From Helicobacter enhydrae (GTDB lineage: Bacteria > Campylobacterota > Campylobacteria > Campylobacterales > Helicobacteraceae), in the NCBI RefSeq assembly GCF_001693335.1, contig NZ_CP016503.1:496001-560000 (forward strand): DNA of 64,000 nt. The letters are read 5' to 3'. Below, piece after piece: positions 29,303 through 37,865 of the stretch. How positions within the stretch are numbered: position 1 is the stretch's first letter; each line of letters opens with the position of its first letter. The position numbers were made by a program, and so were the translations under genes. Under the pieces are notes generated by a model, which did not search any database, was not told where the DNA came from, and saw only the letters and a program-made list of their open reading frames with translations.

Positions 29303-29959
29303 ATGCAATTCATCTACCACGAAAATGCTGGAGCCACCCAACTCACGATTGAGGGTGAAACTTATCAACATCTATACAAATCAAGACGCACCAAAACACA
29401 AGAAACACTTTCATTACGCAATCTCAAAGATGACTTTCTCTATCGATACCAACATCAATCTATCACACGCAAAGAAGCCACGATCACTCTGATAGACAAA
29501 ACGCCAAAACCCGTCATTCCCACAAGATACACACACTTGATTTTGGCAGTTTTTGATCAAAAAGAATTTTACAAAATCCTTCCATCGCTCAATGAATTGG
29601 GGGTTGGGAAGCTGACTTTGTTTTTTGCACATTTCAGCCAAAGAGAGAAGCTTGATTGCAACAAAATCCACAAGATTCTCATTTATTCCTCACAGCAATG
29701 CGGCAGAAGCAACTTAATGCACATAGAAATCCTAGAAAACCTTGATGATGTTTTGGCACATTATCCAAAAATCGGGGTGTTTGATTTTGGTGGCACAGCA
29801 CTCACAAAAGTAGATCTCCCTATTTTGATTGGTCCGGAGGGAGGGCTAAGCCCACAAGAACGAGAGATTTTGAAAGATTATCCTACTTTTTCCACCCAGC
29901 AAGATTTGATTCTCAAATCCCAAAGTGCTTGTTTGTATGTCGCAAGCACTTTGCTCTAA
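29303..29959 (+). CDS. rsmE: 16S rRNA m3U1498 methyltransferase
   Basis: SPOUT-class methyltransferase acting on 16S rRNA in the 30S subunit. 218 residues from the ATG at 29303. Visible motifs are HLYKSRR near the N-terminal PUA-like domain, SQQCGRS (130-136) and the SAM-binding knot ILIGPEGGLS (175-183), followed by LKSQSACLYVAS. Slightly shorter than many homologues. Last gene of the OPT-membrane protein-rsmE run; convergent with ackA. Confidence 0.9.
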   Translation: MQFIYHENAGATQLTIEGETYQHLYKSRRTKTQETLSLRNLKDDFLYRYQHQSITRKEATITLIDKTPKPVIPTRYTHLILAVFDQKEFYKILPSLNELGVGKLTLFFAHFSQREKLDCNKIHKILIYSSQQCGRSNLMHIEILENLDDVLAHYPKIGVFDFGGTALTKVDLPILIGPEGGLSPQEREILKDYPTFSTQQDLILKSQSACLYVASTLL

Positions 29960-29984
29960 AAGATTGAGAACGCCGCTAGCAAAT

Positions 29985-31169
29985 TTATGCGTGTGTCAGT
30001 GCAATAGTATCTAGGACAATCATCAATTCTTCATTCGTTGGGATTGTCAATACCGCTATTTTGCTCTCAGGGGCACTGATCACCTCATCATTGCGACTTT
30101 GATTTTTCTGTGCATCAATCTTCACTCCCAAATATTCCAATTGCCTACACACTTCAGCCCTAAAATATGCAGAATTTTCACCCACACCGGCAGTGAAAAT
30201 AATCGCATCAGCTCCACCCAAACTCACCATCAATCTTGCAATCTCTTCTGCCGTGCGATAAGTCATAAAATCATAAGCGCGTTTTGCCCCTTCATTTTGA
30301 GCCATTTCACATTCCAATGTATAAAAATTAGAACTCAATTCAGACAAACCGCCCACACCACTTTTGTAATACAAAAACTCACGGATCTTATCGACACCAT
30401 AGCCTTTGTTCTCCATCAAATACAACAAAATACCCGGATCAATGCTTCCGGGTCTTGTCCCCATACAAACACCATCAAGAGCAGTCATCCCCATCGTGGT
30501 CATCACAGATTTGCCATTGTTGATCGCACACAAAGACGCACCAGAGCCGATATGAGCTACAATCAGCCTTTTGTCTGCAAAAGCAGATTGACTTTCTTGA
30601 AGTTTATGCACGATATAGGCATACGAGGTGCCGTGCATCCCATAGCGACGCACCCCTTCTTGATAAAGCTCATAAGGAATAGCATACATCGTAGCATTGC
30701 CCTGCATACTTTGATGAAAAGCCGTATCAAACACTGCGACTTGAGGAAGTTCGGGGTATCGTTGTTTCATTAGTTTGATTACGCGTAAATGATGGGGTTG
30801 GTGCAATGGAGCAAGTGGGATAAGGCTTTCAATCTGCTCTACCACTTCATCCGTCACCAACACTGAAGCATTAAACAATGTCCCTCCATGCACAATCCTA
30901 TGCCCACAAGCCCTCAATCTATACCCTTCAAAAGTCCCTGTAATCCAATCTACCAAATACCCCAAAACCATCGAATGATTGTGAGCATCCTCGCGTCCCC
31001 AAGCATACTCTGCAATCACATTGCCATCTGCGTCTTTCGCCTTAAAGCTTGGAGCCAAATCAATCCCCTCCACCTGTCCATAGGCAATCGCCTCGTGATT
31101 CAAATCAAAAATTTTAAACTTTAGGCTTGAACTCCCAGCATTGATAACCAATATAATTTCTTTCATCAT
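29985..31169 (-). CDS. ackA: Acetate kinase
   Basis: Interconverts acetyl phosphate + ADP and acetate + ATP. 394 residues. N-terminal INAGSSSLKFK, middle VFDTAFHQSM and HIGSGASL, and C-terminal FTAGVGENS are the ASKHA-family signatures. Two adjacent ATGs (31169 and 31166) follow AGGAGA; either could be used. It lies 9 nt downstream of a short phosphotransacetylase-type gene; together they make ATP from acetyl-CoA or another acyl-CoA. Confidence 0.95.
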   Translation of the reverse strand: MMKEIILVINAGSSSLKFKIFDLNHEAIAYGQVEGIDLAPSFKAKDADGNVIAEYAWGREDAHNHSMVLGYLVDWITGTFEGYRLRACGHRIVHGGTLFNASVLVTDEVVEQIESLIPLAPLHQPHHLRVIKLMKQRYPELPQVAVFDTAFHQSMQGNATMYAIPYELYQEGVRRYGMHGTSYAYIVHKLQESQSAFADKRLIVAHIGSGASLCAINNGKSVMTTMGMTALDGVCMGTRPGSIDPGILLYLMENKGYGVDKIREFLYYKSGVGGLSELSSNFYTLECEMAQNEGAKRAYDFMTYRTAEEIARLMVSLGGADAIIFTAGVGENSAYFRAEVCRQLEYLGVKIDAQKNQSRNDEVISAPESKIAVLTIPTNEELMIVLDTIALTHA

Positions 31170-31178
31170 CTATCTCCT

Positions 31179-32096
31179 CTACTCACTTGCCAAAACTGCC
31201 AACGCAGATGAAGCCACTCTCGCCTCAACACTATCAGCCCTTGAAGTCAAAATCACGGGCACTTTTGCACCAAGCACGATTCCTGCGACCTTAGCATAAG
31301 CCAAATACACCAAAGCTTTAAACAAAATATTTCCAGATTCAATCTGTGGGGCAATCAAAATATCAGGATCGCCACAAACTTCTGAATCGATTTTTTTGAT
31401 TTTTGCCGAAAGTGCAGAAATCGCATTGTCAAATGCCAAAGGACCATACACGATCGCTTGACTCACTTCATCTTTTGCTCTTTGGGTTAGCTCAAATGCC
31501 TCCATAGAGCTAGGAATCTTTTCATAAGGCATTTCTACAGCACTCAAAAGCCCCACCTTTGGCACTTTGATCCCAAGCTTATGAGCTAGTTCTACTGAAT
31601 TTTTGATGATACTCATTTTGACATTCACATCAGGGGCGATATTGATCGCTGCATCAGCAACCAACAAAGCCTTGTGATACGCAGGAATATCCATAATAAA
31701 AGTATGAGTGATACTTCGGTCAGTTCGCAACCCCGCATCTCTCTTGACAACTGCACCCATAATGTCATTTGTGTGTAGATTGCCCTTCATCAGAGCCTTT
31801 GCAACTCCCTGTGTGGCAAACTCCACAGCTTTTGCCGCTGATTCTTTATCTCCTACCACATCAATGATTTCAAATGCACTTACATCAACACCCAATTCTT
31901 CAGCTGTTGTTAAGATTTTCTGCTTCTCTCCGACTAAAATAGGATCGATCAATCCAGCTTTTGCAGAATCAATCGCCCCACCCAAGCTTGTCTCATCGGT
32001 AGGTTGCACGACAGCGACTCTGATTTTGCCCTTTGCCTTTGCTTTGGCTAACACTTCATCAAACACATTGTATTCTCTGCCTTCTAAATGTTGCAT
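31179..32096 (-). CDS. Short phosphate acetyl/butyryltransferase
   Basis: 305 residues, about the size of phosphotransbutyrylase and catalytic-domain-only Pta, and without the N-terminal DRTGG/P-loop regions of the long Pta of H. pylori and E. coli. PTA/PTB features include GAVVKRDAGLR, VADAAINIAPD, and SGNILFKALVYLA followed by GAKVPVILTSRADS. Its neighbour ackA suggests acyl-CoA to acyl-phosphate conversion for ATP synthesis. Acetyl versus butyryl preference cannot be told from the sequence. AAGGAG precedes the ATG. Confidence 0.85.
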   Translation of the reverse strand: MQHLEGREYNVFDEVLAKAKAKGKIRVAVVQPTDETSLGGAIDSAKAGLIDPILVGEKQKILTTAEELGVDVSAFEIIDVVGDKESAAKAVEFATQGVAKALMKGNLHTNDIMGAVVKRDAGLRTDRSITHTFIMDIPAYHKALLVADAAINIAPDVNVKMSIIKNSVELAHKLGIKVPKVGLLSAVEMPYEKIPSSMEAFELTQRAKDEVSQAIVYGPLAFDNAISALSAKIKKIDSEVCGDPDILIAPQIESGNILFKALVYLAYAKVAGIVLGAKVPVILTSRADSVEARVASSALAVLASE

Positions 32097-32129
32097 TCAA
32101 ACTCCTTGCTTATAAATTCTTTGGCAAAA

Positions 32130-32135
32130 ATTATA
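32130..32135 (-). promoter_or_regulatory. Probable -10 box of the pta/ackA operon
   Basis: A perfect TATAAT on the minus strand, 34 nt before the pta-type ATG, in the 109-nt gap after hemB. Confidence 0.5.
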
Positions 32136-32205
32136 ATCTCAATGCAATATGTTATGCTAAATACTTGGATTAAAAGTTAAAAAAAATGCAACTTTTTACT
32201 ATTTG

Positions 32206-33165
32206 CTACCTTGTTTTAAGAATATGTGCCATTTCCTTACTATGATAACTGATGATAATATCTGCTCCAGCCCTCTTGAAACTTATCATCGTCTCAAGCA
32301 AAACCCTTTCATAATCAATCACCCCAGCCTTTCCTGCGTATTTGAGCATACTATATTCTCCACTCACATTATAAACTGCCAAAGGAAGCAGACTCGCCTC
32401 ACGAATATCTCTCACAATATCCAAATATGCCAGAGCAGGTTTCACCATCAAAATATCAGCCCCCTCTTTTTCATCATTGAGAGATTCTCTAAGTGCCTCT
32501 CTGCGATTTGCACCATCTTCTTGATAAGTCTTGCGATCGCCAAAGCTTGGTGTAGATTGTGCCACATCGCGAAAGGGTCCATAATAAGCACTTGCAAACT
32601 TTGTCGAATAACTCATAATCGGAAGGTTATAAAAACCTGATTCATCAAGCACCTTGCGTAAATGTGCAATCATTTTGTCCATCATTCCGCTAGGGGCGAT
32701 CAAATCAGCTCCAGATTGTGCCAAATGCAAAGCCTGTAAGCCCAAAATCTCCAAAGTCGCATCATTATCCACGCTCCCCCCATCCAAAATCCCACAATGC
32801 CCGTGATCAGTGTATTCACAAAAACACAGATCCACAGCCACAAACATCTGTGGGAATCTTGTCTTGATCGCGTGTGTTGCCCGTGCAACAATACTATTAT
32901 CCAGAGCCGAACTCCCCTTTGCGTCTTTGTAAGCAGGGATACCAAAGAGCAACACACTATAAATCCCCAACTCCACAAGCTCACGACATTCTTCTAGCAA
33001 ATATTCAATACTCATTTGATACACATCAGGCATCGAGGCAATTGGGTTTTTGACATTTTGCTCATCAATCACAAAAAGGGGATACATAAAATCTGCAATA
33101 TCCAAAGAAGTTTCCCTCACCATATCACGCATCACAGGGTGCATTCTTGTGCGTCTTAATCTCAT
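32206..33165 (-). CDS. hemB: Delta-aminolevulinic acid dehydratase (porphobilinogen synthase)
   Basis: Condenses two 5-aminolevulinates to porphobilinogen. 319 residues. Schiff-base lysines are K189 in [12 protein letters not shown] and K242 in [11 protein letters not shown]. The metal site [14 protein letters not shown] has C114, C116 and C124, so it is the zinc-type enzyme. The ATG overlaps the end of arsS by 4 nt. hemB-arsS-arsR matches the H. pylori HP0163-HP0166 order. Confidence 0.96.
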   Translation of the reverse strand: MRLRRTRMHPVMRDMVRETSLDIADFMYPLFVIDEQNVKNPIASMPDVYQMSIEYLLEECRELVELGIYSVLLFGIPAYKDAKGSSALDNSIVARATHAIKTRFPQMFVAVDLCFCEYTDHGHCGILDGGSVDNDATLEILGLQALHLAQSGADLIAPSGMMDKMIAHLRKVLDESGFYNLPIMSYSTKFASAYYGPFRDVAQSTPSFGDRKTYQEDGANRREALRESLNDEKEGADILMVKPALAYLDIVRDIREASLLPLAVYNVSGEYSMLKYAGKAGVIDYERVLLETMISFKRAGADIIISYHSKEMAHILKTR

Positions 33166-34424
33166 TCTTTCTCCTTTGTTGGCGGTAATTTACAAAAATT
33201 CTCCACGACACAATCCTCAATCACAAAATAATTCATACCATCTTGATGATAATAATCGATACTAAACCTTTGGGATTCCAAAACATTCTTGATGATATAA
33301 AGCCCCAAGCCAAAACCTTGCGAATTGTTTTCTTTGAAATAAGGCTTCAAATATTCTTTGAATTCAGCTTTTAGTGCCTCTCCCTTGTTGCTTACCACCA
33401 AATTCTGCTTCTGTGTCGCCACAATCACTTTTTTGTCATCCCCATATTTGATCGCATTGTCAAAGAGATTTTTCAAAACCAATGCAAACAACTCAAAATC
33501 TGCCTTGATCAAATCATTATGAGATTGCAAAATCACCTGCTCATCATTATCAATCATCAGCATTTTTTTTGCCTCATCTACCACTTCTTGCAACAAAAAC
33601 TCTTTTTTGTTGATTCTGTAGTTTTTGGAATTCATTTGCTCCAACTTAGCAAACTCTCCGATCAAGCTCCCCAATCGCTCAAAAATAGAGTTCAATCGAC
33701 CCTTGAGCACCTCATCTTTCAACATCGCAGAAATCAAACGCCCCTTAGTAATTGGGGTATTCAACTCATGCATCACAGAACGCAAAAACAAAGTCCTAGA
33801 ATCATTGAGTGCTTTGATTTTGCTCACCGCATTATCAAACTCTTGAGCCAATTCTCCAATCTCATCATCTTGATCCAAACGACAAGAAATCTCCAAATCT
33901 CCATCAGCAAATTTTCTAATATTCGTCTGCAAAACCCTTAGGGGCAACAAAGCACGCAGAAGCAAAATAAACATAAAAGAAAGCAACACCACAACCACAA
34001 AACTAATCACATAAAAATGAAATAGGGATTTTTCTGGGGAATAGCGATAAAGCACTGCATTGGTGGGTGTTTCCACTAGGATATAAATCCCCTGCTCTGT
34101 TTTCAAAGTCTTGGCAGCAAAACCTTGAAAAAACGGGGGGAGTTTGTTGGCGTGCAGCATTTTGTCTTTGACTTCAGGCTCATCTACTTGGATGAAACCA
34201 AACTCTCTTAGATACTGATAAATCACTTTGATATTGCCATTGACATTGATATTTGCACCAATGGTGCTGATAAAATAGCGATACCTCAATTCTTCTCTAA
34301 GGTCCTCTTGCTCAATCTGATCGTTAATAAAATAAAACAAAAAACTCGCAAAACAAACCAATGAAAAAACAAACAACCCCACAATTTTGGTAAAAAGTGA
34401 GGTATGTCCAAAAACGCGAAGCAT
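33162..34424 (-). CDS. arsS: Acid-responsive sensor histidine kinase, ArsS-type
   Basis: 420 residues. Two membrane helices (about 11-33 and 137-158) frame a roughly 100-residue periplasmic sensor, followed by HAMP (about 160-210), the dimerisation box with H219 in [12 protein letters not shown] and an ATPase domain with DNAIKYG and GFGLGLYI. In H. pylori ArsS senses low pH through periplasmic histidines and phosphorylates ArsR; the periplasmic part here contains few histidines (for example HANK near 91), so the stimulus may differ. It starts 2 nt after the arsR stop and ends overlapping hemB. Confidence 0.9.
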   Translation of the reverse strand: MLRVFGHTSLFTKIVGLFVFSLVCFASFLFYFINDQIEQEDLREELRYRYFISTIGANINVNGNIKVIYQYLREFGFIQVDEPEVKDKMLHANKLPPFFQGFAAKTLKTEQGIYILVETPTNAVLYRYSPEKSLFHFYVISFVVVVLLSFMFILLLRALLPLRVLQTNIRKFADGDLEISCRLDQDDEIGELAQEFDNAVSKIKALNDSRTLFLRSVMHELNTPITKGRLISAMLKDEVLKGRLNSIFERLGSLIGEFAKLEQMNSKNYRINKKEFLLQEVVDEAKKMLMIDNDEQVILQSHNDLIKADFELFALVLKNLFDNAIKYGDDKKVIVATQKQNLVVSNKGEALKAEFKEYLKPYFKENNSQGFGLGLYIIKNVLESQRFSIDYYHQDGMNYFVIEDCVVENFCKLPPTKEKE

Positions 34425-34426
34425 TT

Positions 34427-35110
34427 CTAATGCGTTTCGATCTTGTAGCCTACTCCACGCACGGAAATAATATATTGCGGAGCTTTTGGACTATCTTCGA
34501 TCTTGGCACGCAAGCGTCCGATAATCACATCAATGCTTTTGTTGGAGCTCTCTGGATTGATTGATTTTGTCTCAATGGCAATTGATTCTCTAGAAAACAC
34601 TTGCCCCACTTTGCTCAACAACAAAGACATGATCTCATACTCAGCTTTGGTCAGCTCGAGTTTGCGTCCCTTGAAATAAATCTCACGGCTAAGCTCTTTG
34701 ACTTCAAACACGCCTTGTGGGCTTTTTTTCTGTTCTTCTTGCATTTTTGCACTATAACGCCTCAAAACTGCGTGAATCCGTGCTACAAGCTCTTGGGGAT
34801 CATAGGGTTTTGGCACATAGTCATCAGCACCCATTTCCAAAGCCTTTGTTTTATCATTGATGTCATTACGAGCCGATGAAATAATGATAGGAATGTTTTT
34901 TTGCTTTACAATCTTTTGACACACTTCTAGCCCATCGAGATTTGGTAATGTCAAATCTAGCAACAGCAGATCGTATTTTTTTGTATTTACTGCACTCATT
35001 CCTGTATAAGGCTCATCATAATTTGTCACATTCATATCGTGTTGCTTCAAATATTCGCTTAATAGTTCTGCAAGCTCTACATCATCTTCAATCATCAAAA
35101 TTTCTAGCAT
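34427..35110 (-). CDS. arsR: OmpR-family response regulator, ArsR-type
   Basis: 227 residues. The receiver domain has E8/D9/D10 and phospho-acceptor D52 in [10 protein letters not shown], with K at PKPYDPQE. The winged-helix domain is about 130-225 ([14 protein letters not shown] and [13 protein letters not shown]). In H. pylori ArsR controls urease and other acid genes and is essential. TAGGAGA precedes the ATG. Upstream A/T-rich DNA (35111-35188) should hold the promoter; a TAGAAT box lies at about 35150. Confidence 0.93.
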   Translation of the reverse strand: MLEILMIEDDVELAELLSEYLKQHDMNVTNYDEPYTGMSAVNTKKYDLLLLDLTLPNLDGLEVCQKIVKQKNIPIIISSARNDINDKTKALEMGADDYVPKPYDPQELVARIHAVLRRYSAKMQEEQKKSPQGVFEVKELSREIYFKGRKLELTKAEYEIMSLLLSKVGQVFSRESIAIETKSINPESSNKSIDVIIGRLRAKIEDSPKAPQYIISVRGVGYKIETH

Positions 35111-35188
35111 ATCTGTCTCCTACAGCAATCCAAAATCATTTGAGTAAATTCTAGGAAATCATATCAAAAAAAGTCATCTAAACAAAAT

Positions 35189-35216
35189 AAAAAGGGTCAA
35201 AGGAGAAACCCTTTTT
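35189..35216 (-). terminator. Bidirectional-looking intrinsic terminator
   Basis: AAAAAGGGT (35189-35197) and ACCCTTTTT (35208-35216) form a perfect 9-bp stem with a 10-nt loop, A-run on one side and T-run on the other. It lies about 130 nt downstream of the small minus-strand pair ending at 35345 and about 80 nt upstream of arsR, so it should insulate arsR from that transcript. Confidence 0.7.
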
Positions 35217-35344
35217 ATTGTTTAAAATACCTAAAAATATTCAAAAGAGAGGAGAGAAACCTTATCTGCTTATCATAGCTAGATAAGTGGGGAGATTTTA
35301 TTGGAATAAAGTTAATAAAAACTTTACTTTATATCAAATACACA

Positions 35345-35662
35345 TCAAATCTCTTGCAATCTTTTGTCAATTTCGCTAAGCAAATATTGCAGATAACGGA
35401 CTACAAGCTCAAATTTTTTCTCCATACTTTGGGTTTGAGGGGAGAGCAAACCCTCAAAAAGCACCAAAAGTTTCTCGCGTTTGGCAAGTAGAAACTCTCT
35501 CTCATCAATAATGGCAGCAGATAAGATTTCGCGATCTTGATTTGCTGTCTCTAGTTTTTCTGCTTTTTTTTGTTGATTAAACACCTGCGGTTGCCCTCTG
35601 TGCGTTTCTTTGTCATCAATTTGTGAGAGCGTTTCCAAAATCACATCTTTTAATTCTTTCAC
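35345..35662 (-). CDS. Small Campylobacterota protein, possibly CiaD-like
   Basis: 105 residues starting at the GTG at 35662, which overlaps the upstream stop (GTGA) and has AAAGG 11 nt before it; a GTG at 35674 is the other option. The N-terminus (M)KELKDVILETLSQID resembles, from memory, proteins annotated as CiaD-like in Helicobacter and Campylobacter. The rest is helical and charged, with a likely coiled coil (about 45-100), and no cysteine. It pairs with the gene before it and ends ahead of the terminator at 35189. Function unknown. Confidence 0.65.
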   Translation of the reverse strand: MKELKDVILETLSQIDDKETHRGQPQVFNQQKKAEKLETANQDREILSAAIIDEREFLLAKREKLLVLFEGLLSPQTQSMEKKFELVVRYLQYLLSEIDKRLQEI

Positions 35663-35898
35663 TTCAATAGCCACCTTTCAAATTCCTGTATTTCTTCCAA
35701 TGTCCCTGCACTTTCAAACATTTTTTTTCTTTTGGAATTGCAGTTTGCAAATTTTCGCCATTTTTTCAATCGCACCAACGCGACTTTGGACTCTTGAGCA
35801 TTGATACCCATCGCTATACATTTGTGATACCCCCTCAATGCCTCTTCTAGCCGCCCCTCTCTCTCATCAATCAAAGCAACAGCATAAATTTCTGTCAT
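35659..35898 (-). CDS. Small hypothetical protein with TPR-like helices
   Basis: 79 residues. The start is ATG at 35898 preceded by AAAGGTAAAAG. The opening helices EIYAVALIDEREGRLEEALRG-YHKCIAMG resemble one TPR hairpin, and the remainder is basic (KKWRKFANCNSKRKK). It overlaps the next gene by 4 nt. The same kind of small gene pair lies upstream of arsR in H. pylori as remembered (HP0167/HP0168). Function unknown. Confidence 0.6.
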   Translation of the reverse strand: MTEIYAVALIDEREGRLEEALRGYHKCIAMGINAQESKVALVRLKKWRKFANCNSKRKKMFESAGTLEEIQEFERWLLK

Positions 35899-36023
35899 CT
35901 TTTACCTTTGTCACATAATCAAGCGATGATTCTAACAAATCTAGAGTTTATTTTGCACAAATCAAAGCACCTGCCATTCTTCTCCATTGAGCGAGACCCG
36001 CTATCTTGGATGATCTCTTTGTT

Positions 36024-37865
36024 TCAATACACTATATGCACTCTATCATTATTGGGGATATTGAGATTAAGGAAAGATTCCAAAGTGATACTATCGCTCC
36101 ACCCGTCAATGAATATCAGCCTATCCTCATCATCCAAAATCGCTTGTTCTGTTTGTTTATCCAACCCTACAACGCACAAAATATCTTCACATACAAAAAG
36201 CCTATCTTCAACAATCACTCCCAAAGGGATATGCAAAGGCTTGCGTGCAATGTCATAGGGAGTATTGTTGGCATTGTGAGGGATGATACTGCCCATATCA
36301 CTGATTTTTGGTTTGGATACAAGCTCATAGACTTGATAGCCAGTATCTACATTTTGAGAATCTAAACCACCCTCACTTTTTAGCTTATCTCCTGCACGAT
36401 TGACTCTCTCTATAGTGATATCACTAATCTTTGGCTCATTTCTGCCTAATTCATTTTTGACAAAATCATAGGCTATTTTGCTTTTGTCCTTATCAATGAT
36501 TTCAGGAAGTTGCACTAAGATAAATTTGCGATTGCCTCCATCTTCGGCATTAAGCTCCATAACGGCTTGGGCTGTTGTGCCACTCCCTGCAAAGAAGTCA
36601 AGAACAATTTCAGAATCATCATTTGTAGAATGATTAAGAATTGTTTTAATAAACTCTACGCTTTTTGGGTAAGAAAAAGCTTCTGCCATTTCTAAGGCTT
36701 TGAGTTCTTTTGTGGCTTTTTGATTCATAAAATTATTATCTACAAAACTAAGGCTGTCAAAAGTTTTTAATGTGGTTTTTAGATCTTTTAAATGGCGTTT
36801 ATAGATAAAACCTCTTTCATTATCACCATGTTCTTTTTTAAAAACTATCCTTCCTGCATCAATGTGTTTTTGTAGAGTATTTTTAGAAAAACGCCAAAAC
36901 ATTCCTTCTGGAGGATAATCCTCCTTTCCTGTATATGGATTTTTAACTGCAAAGTATCCTGTTTTCATATCTCCACTTTTTGCACTCGGATCACTTGATA
37001 CCCAAGCTCCATTTGGATCATTATCTGGATTTTTATATTTGCTTAAGTCTTTTTGCCCTCCTAACAAATTTACAAGATTCTTGTCTTTTGCATAGCAAAG
37101 CAAAAATTCGTGTTGATAGTTTAATCCTGTGTTTGCGTCATTGGTAGTGCTTTTTGTTTTGCGAATAAAATCTGCCACAAAATTCTCTTCCCCAAAAATT
37201 TCATCACAAAGAATCTTAAGATTTGCCTGTTCGTTATCATCAATGCTAATAAAAATCACACCATCATCTCTAAGCAAATCTCTAGCAAGTTTCAATCTTG
37301 GTAGCATAAAACTAAGCCAACCACTATGGCTTCTTGAGCCCGTGATATTTCTAAAGCTTTGGAGTTCTTTGCTCTCTATTTCATTGCCTTCATCATCAGT
37401 TGTGAGCAGTCCCACTTCACGCAAGATTGTCTTGTAGTCTGTCCTAAAATCATCAGGATAAATGAAATTATCATTTTTGGTGTTGTAGGGAGGAACAATG
37501 TAAATCATTTTGATTTTTTCATAATAAGCTGATTTGAGAATCTTTAGCACATCAAGATTATCCCCTATGATGATAGAGTTTTGAGTGTTTTGAGGGTTTT
37601 TGCTTTTTGAGCAATCCATTTTTAGCTCAAGCTCGACTTTTGAATTATAAAGGGCATTGGCTAAGCCTTTGCCTACAAAATTGAGCTCATAGCCTTGAGT
37701 GAGTCGCTCGCTTATACCCAAAAGAGAGGCGATCGCTTTGAGATTGACTGCCCCCTCGCTTATGGTTTGTGGGAAATGGGTTTGAAGCATTGTTTGGAGA
37801 GGATTTATCTCTTTGCTCTCAATGATGTTCAATCCTTTTTGTTGTGCTTGATTTTTGTCTATCAT
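36024..37865 (-). CDS. mod: Type III restriction-modification methyltransferase Mod, catalytic motif altered
   Basis: 613 residues, N6-adenine beta-class layout. SAM motif FFAGSGTTAQAV lies in the C-terminal half and the central part (about 230-350) is the target-recognition domain. Motif IV, normally DPPYNT, reads VPPYNT with V124 (codon GTT at 37494-37496) instead of the catalytic aspartate. A single GAT-to-GTT change would do this, and it should abolish methylation. The frame is otherwise open. The start overlaps the res stop by 4 nt, so the order is res-mod. The whole locus sits between core genes. Confidence 0.85.
   Translation of the reverse strand: MIDKNQAQQKGLNIIESKEINPLQTMLQTHFPQTISEGAVNLKAIASLLGISERLTQGYELNFVGKGLANALYNSKVELELKMDCSKSKNPQNTQNSIIIGDNLDVLKILKSAYYEKIKMIYIVPPYNTKNDNFIYPDDFRTDYKTILREVGLLTTDDEGNEIESKELQSFRNITGSRSHSGWLSFMLPRLKLARDLLRDDGVIFISIDDNEQANLKILCDEIFGEENFVADFIRKTKSTTNDANTGLNYQHEFLLCYAKDKNLVNLLGGQKDLSKYKNPDNDPNGAWVSSDPSAKSGDMKTGYFAVKNPYTGKEDYPPEGMFWRFSKNTLQKHIDAGRIVFKKEHGDNERGFIYKRHLKDLKTTLKTFDSLSFVDNNFMNQKATKELKALEMAEAFSYPKSVEFIKTILNHSTNDDSEIVLDFFAGSGTTAQAVMELNAEDGGNRKFILVQLPEIIDKDKSKIAYDFVKNELGRNEPKISDITIERVNRAGDKLKSEGGLDSQNVDTGYQVYELVSKPKISDMGSIIPHNANNTPYDIARKPLHIPLGVIVEDRLFVCEDILCVVGLDKQTEQAILDDEDRLIFIDGWSDSITLESFLNLNIPNNDRVHIVY

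Noticed and set aside
34135-34140. Phase-variable C tract in arsS
   Set aside because: Only six C in the coding strand, within an intact frame; too short to argue for switching, and located away from the 3' tract described in H. pylori.
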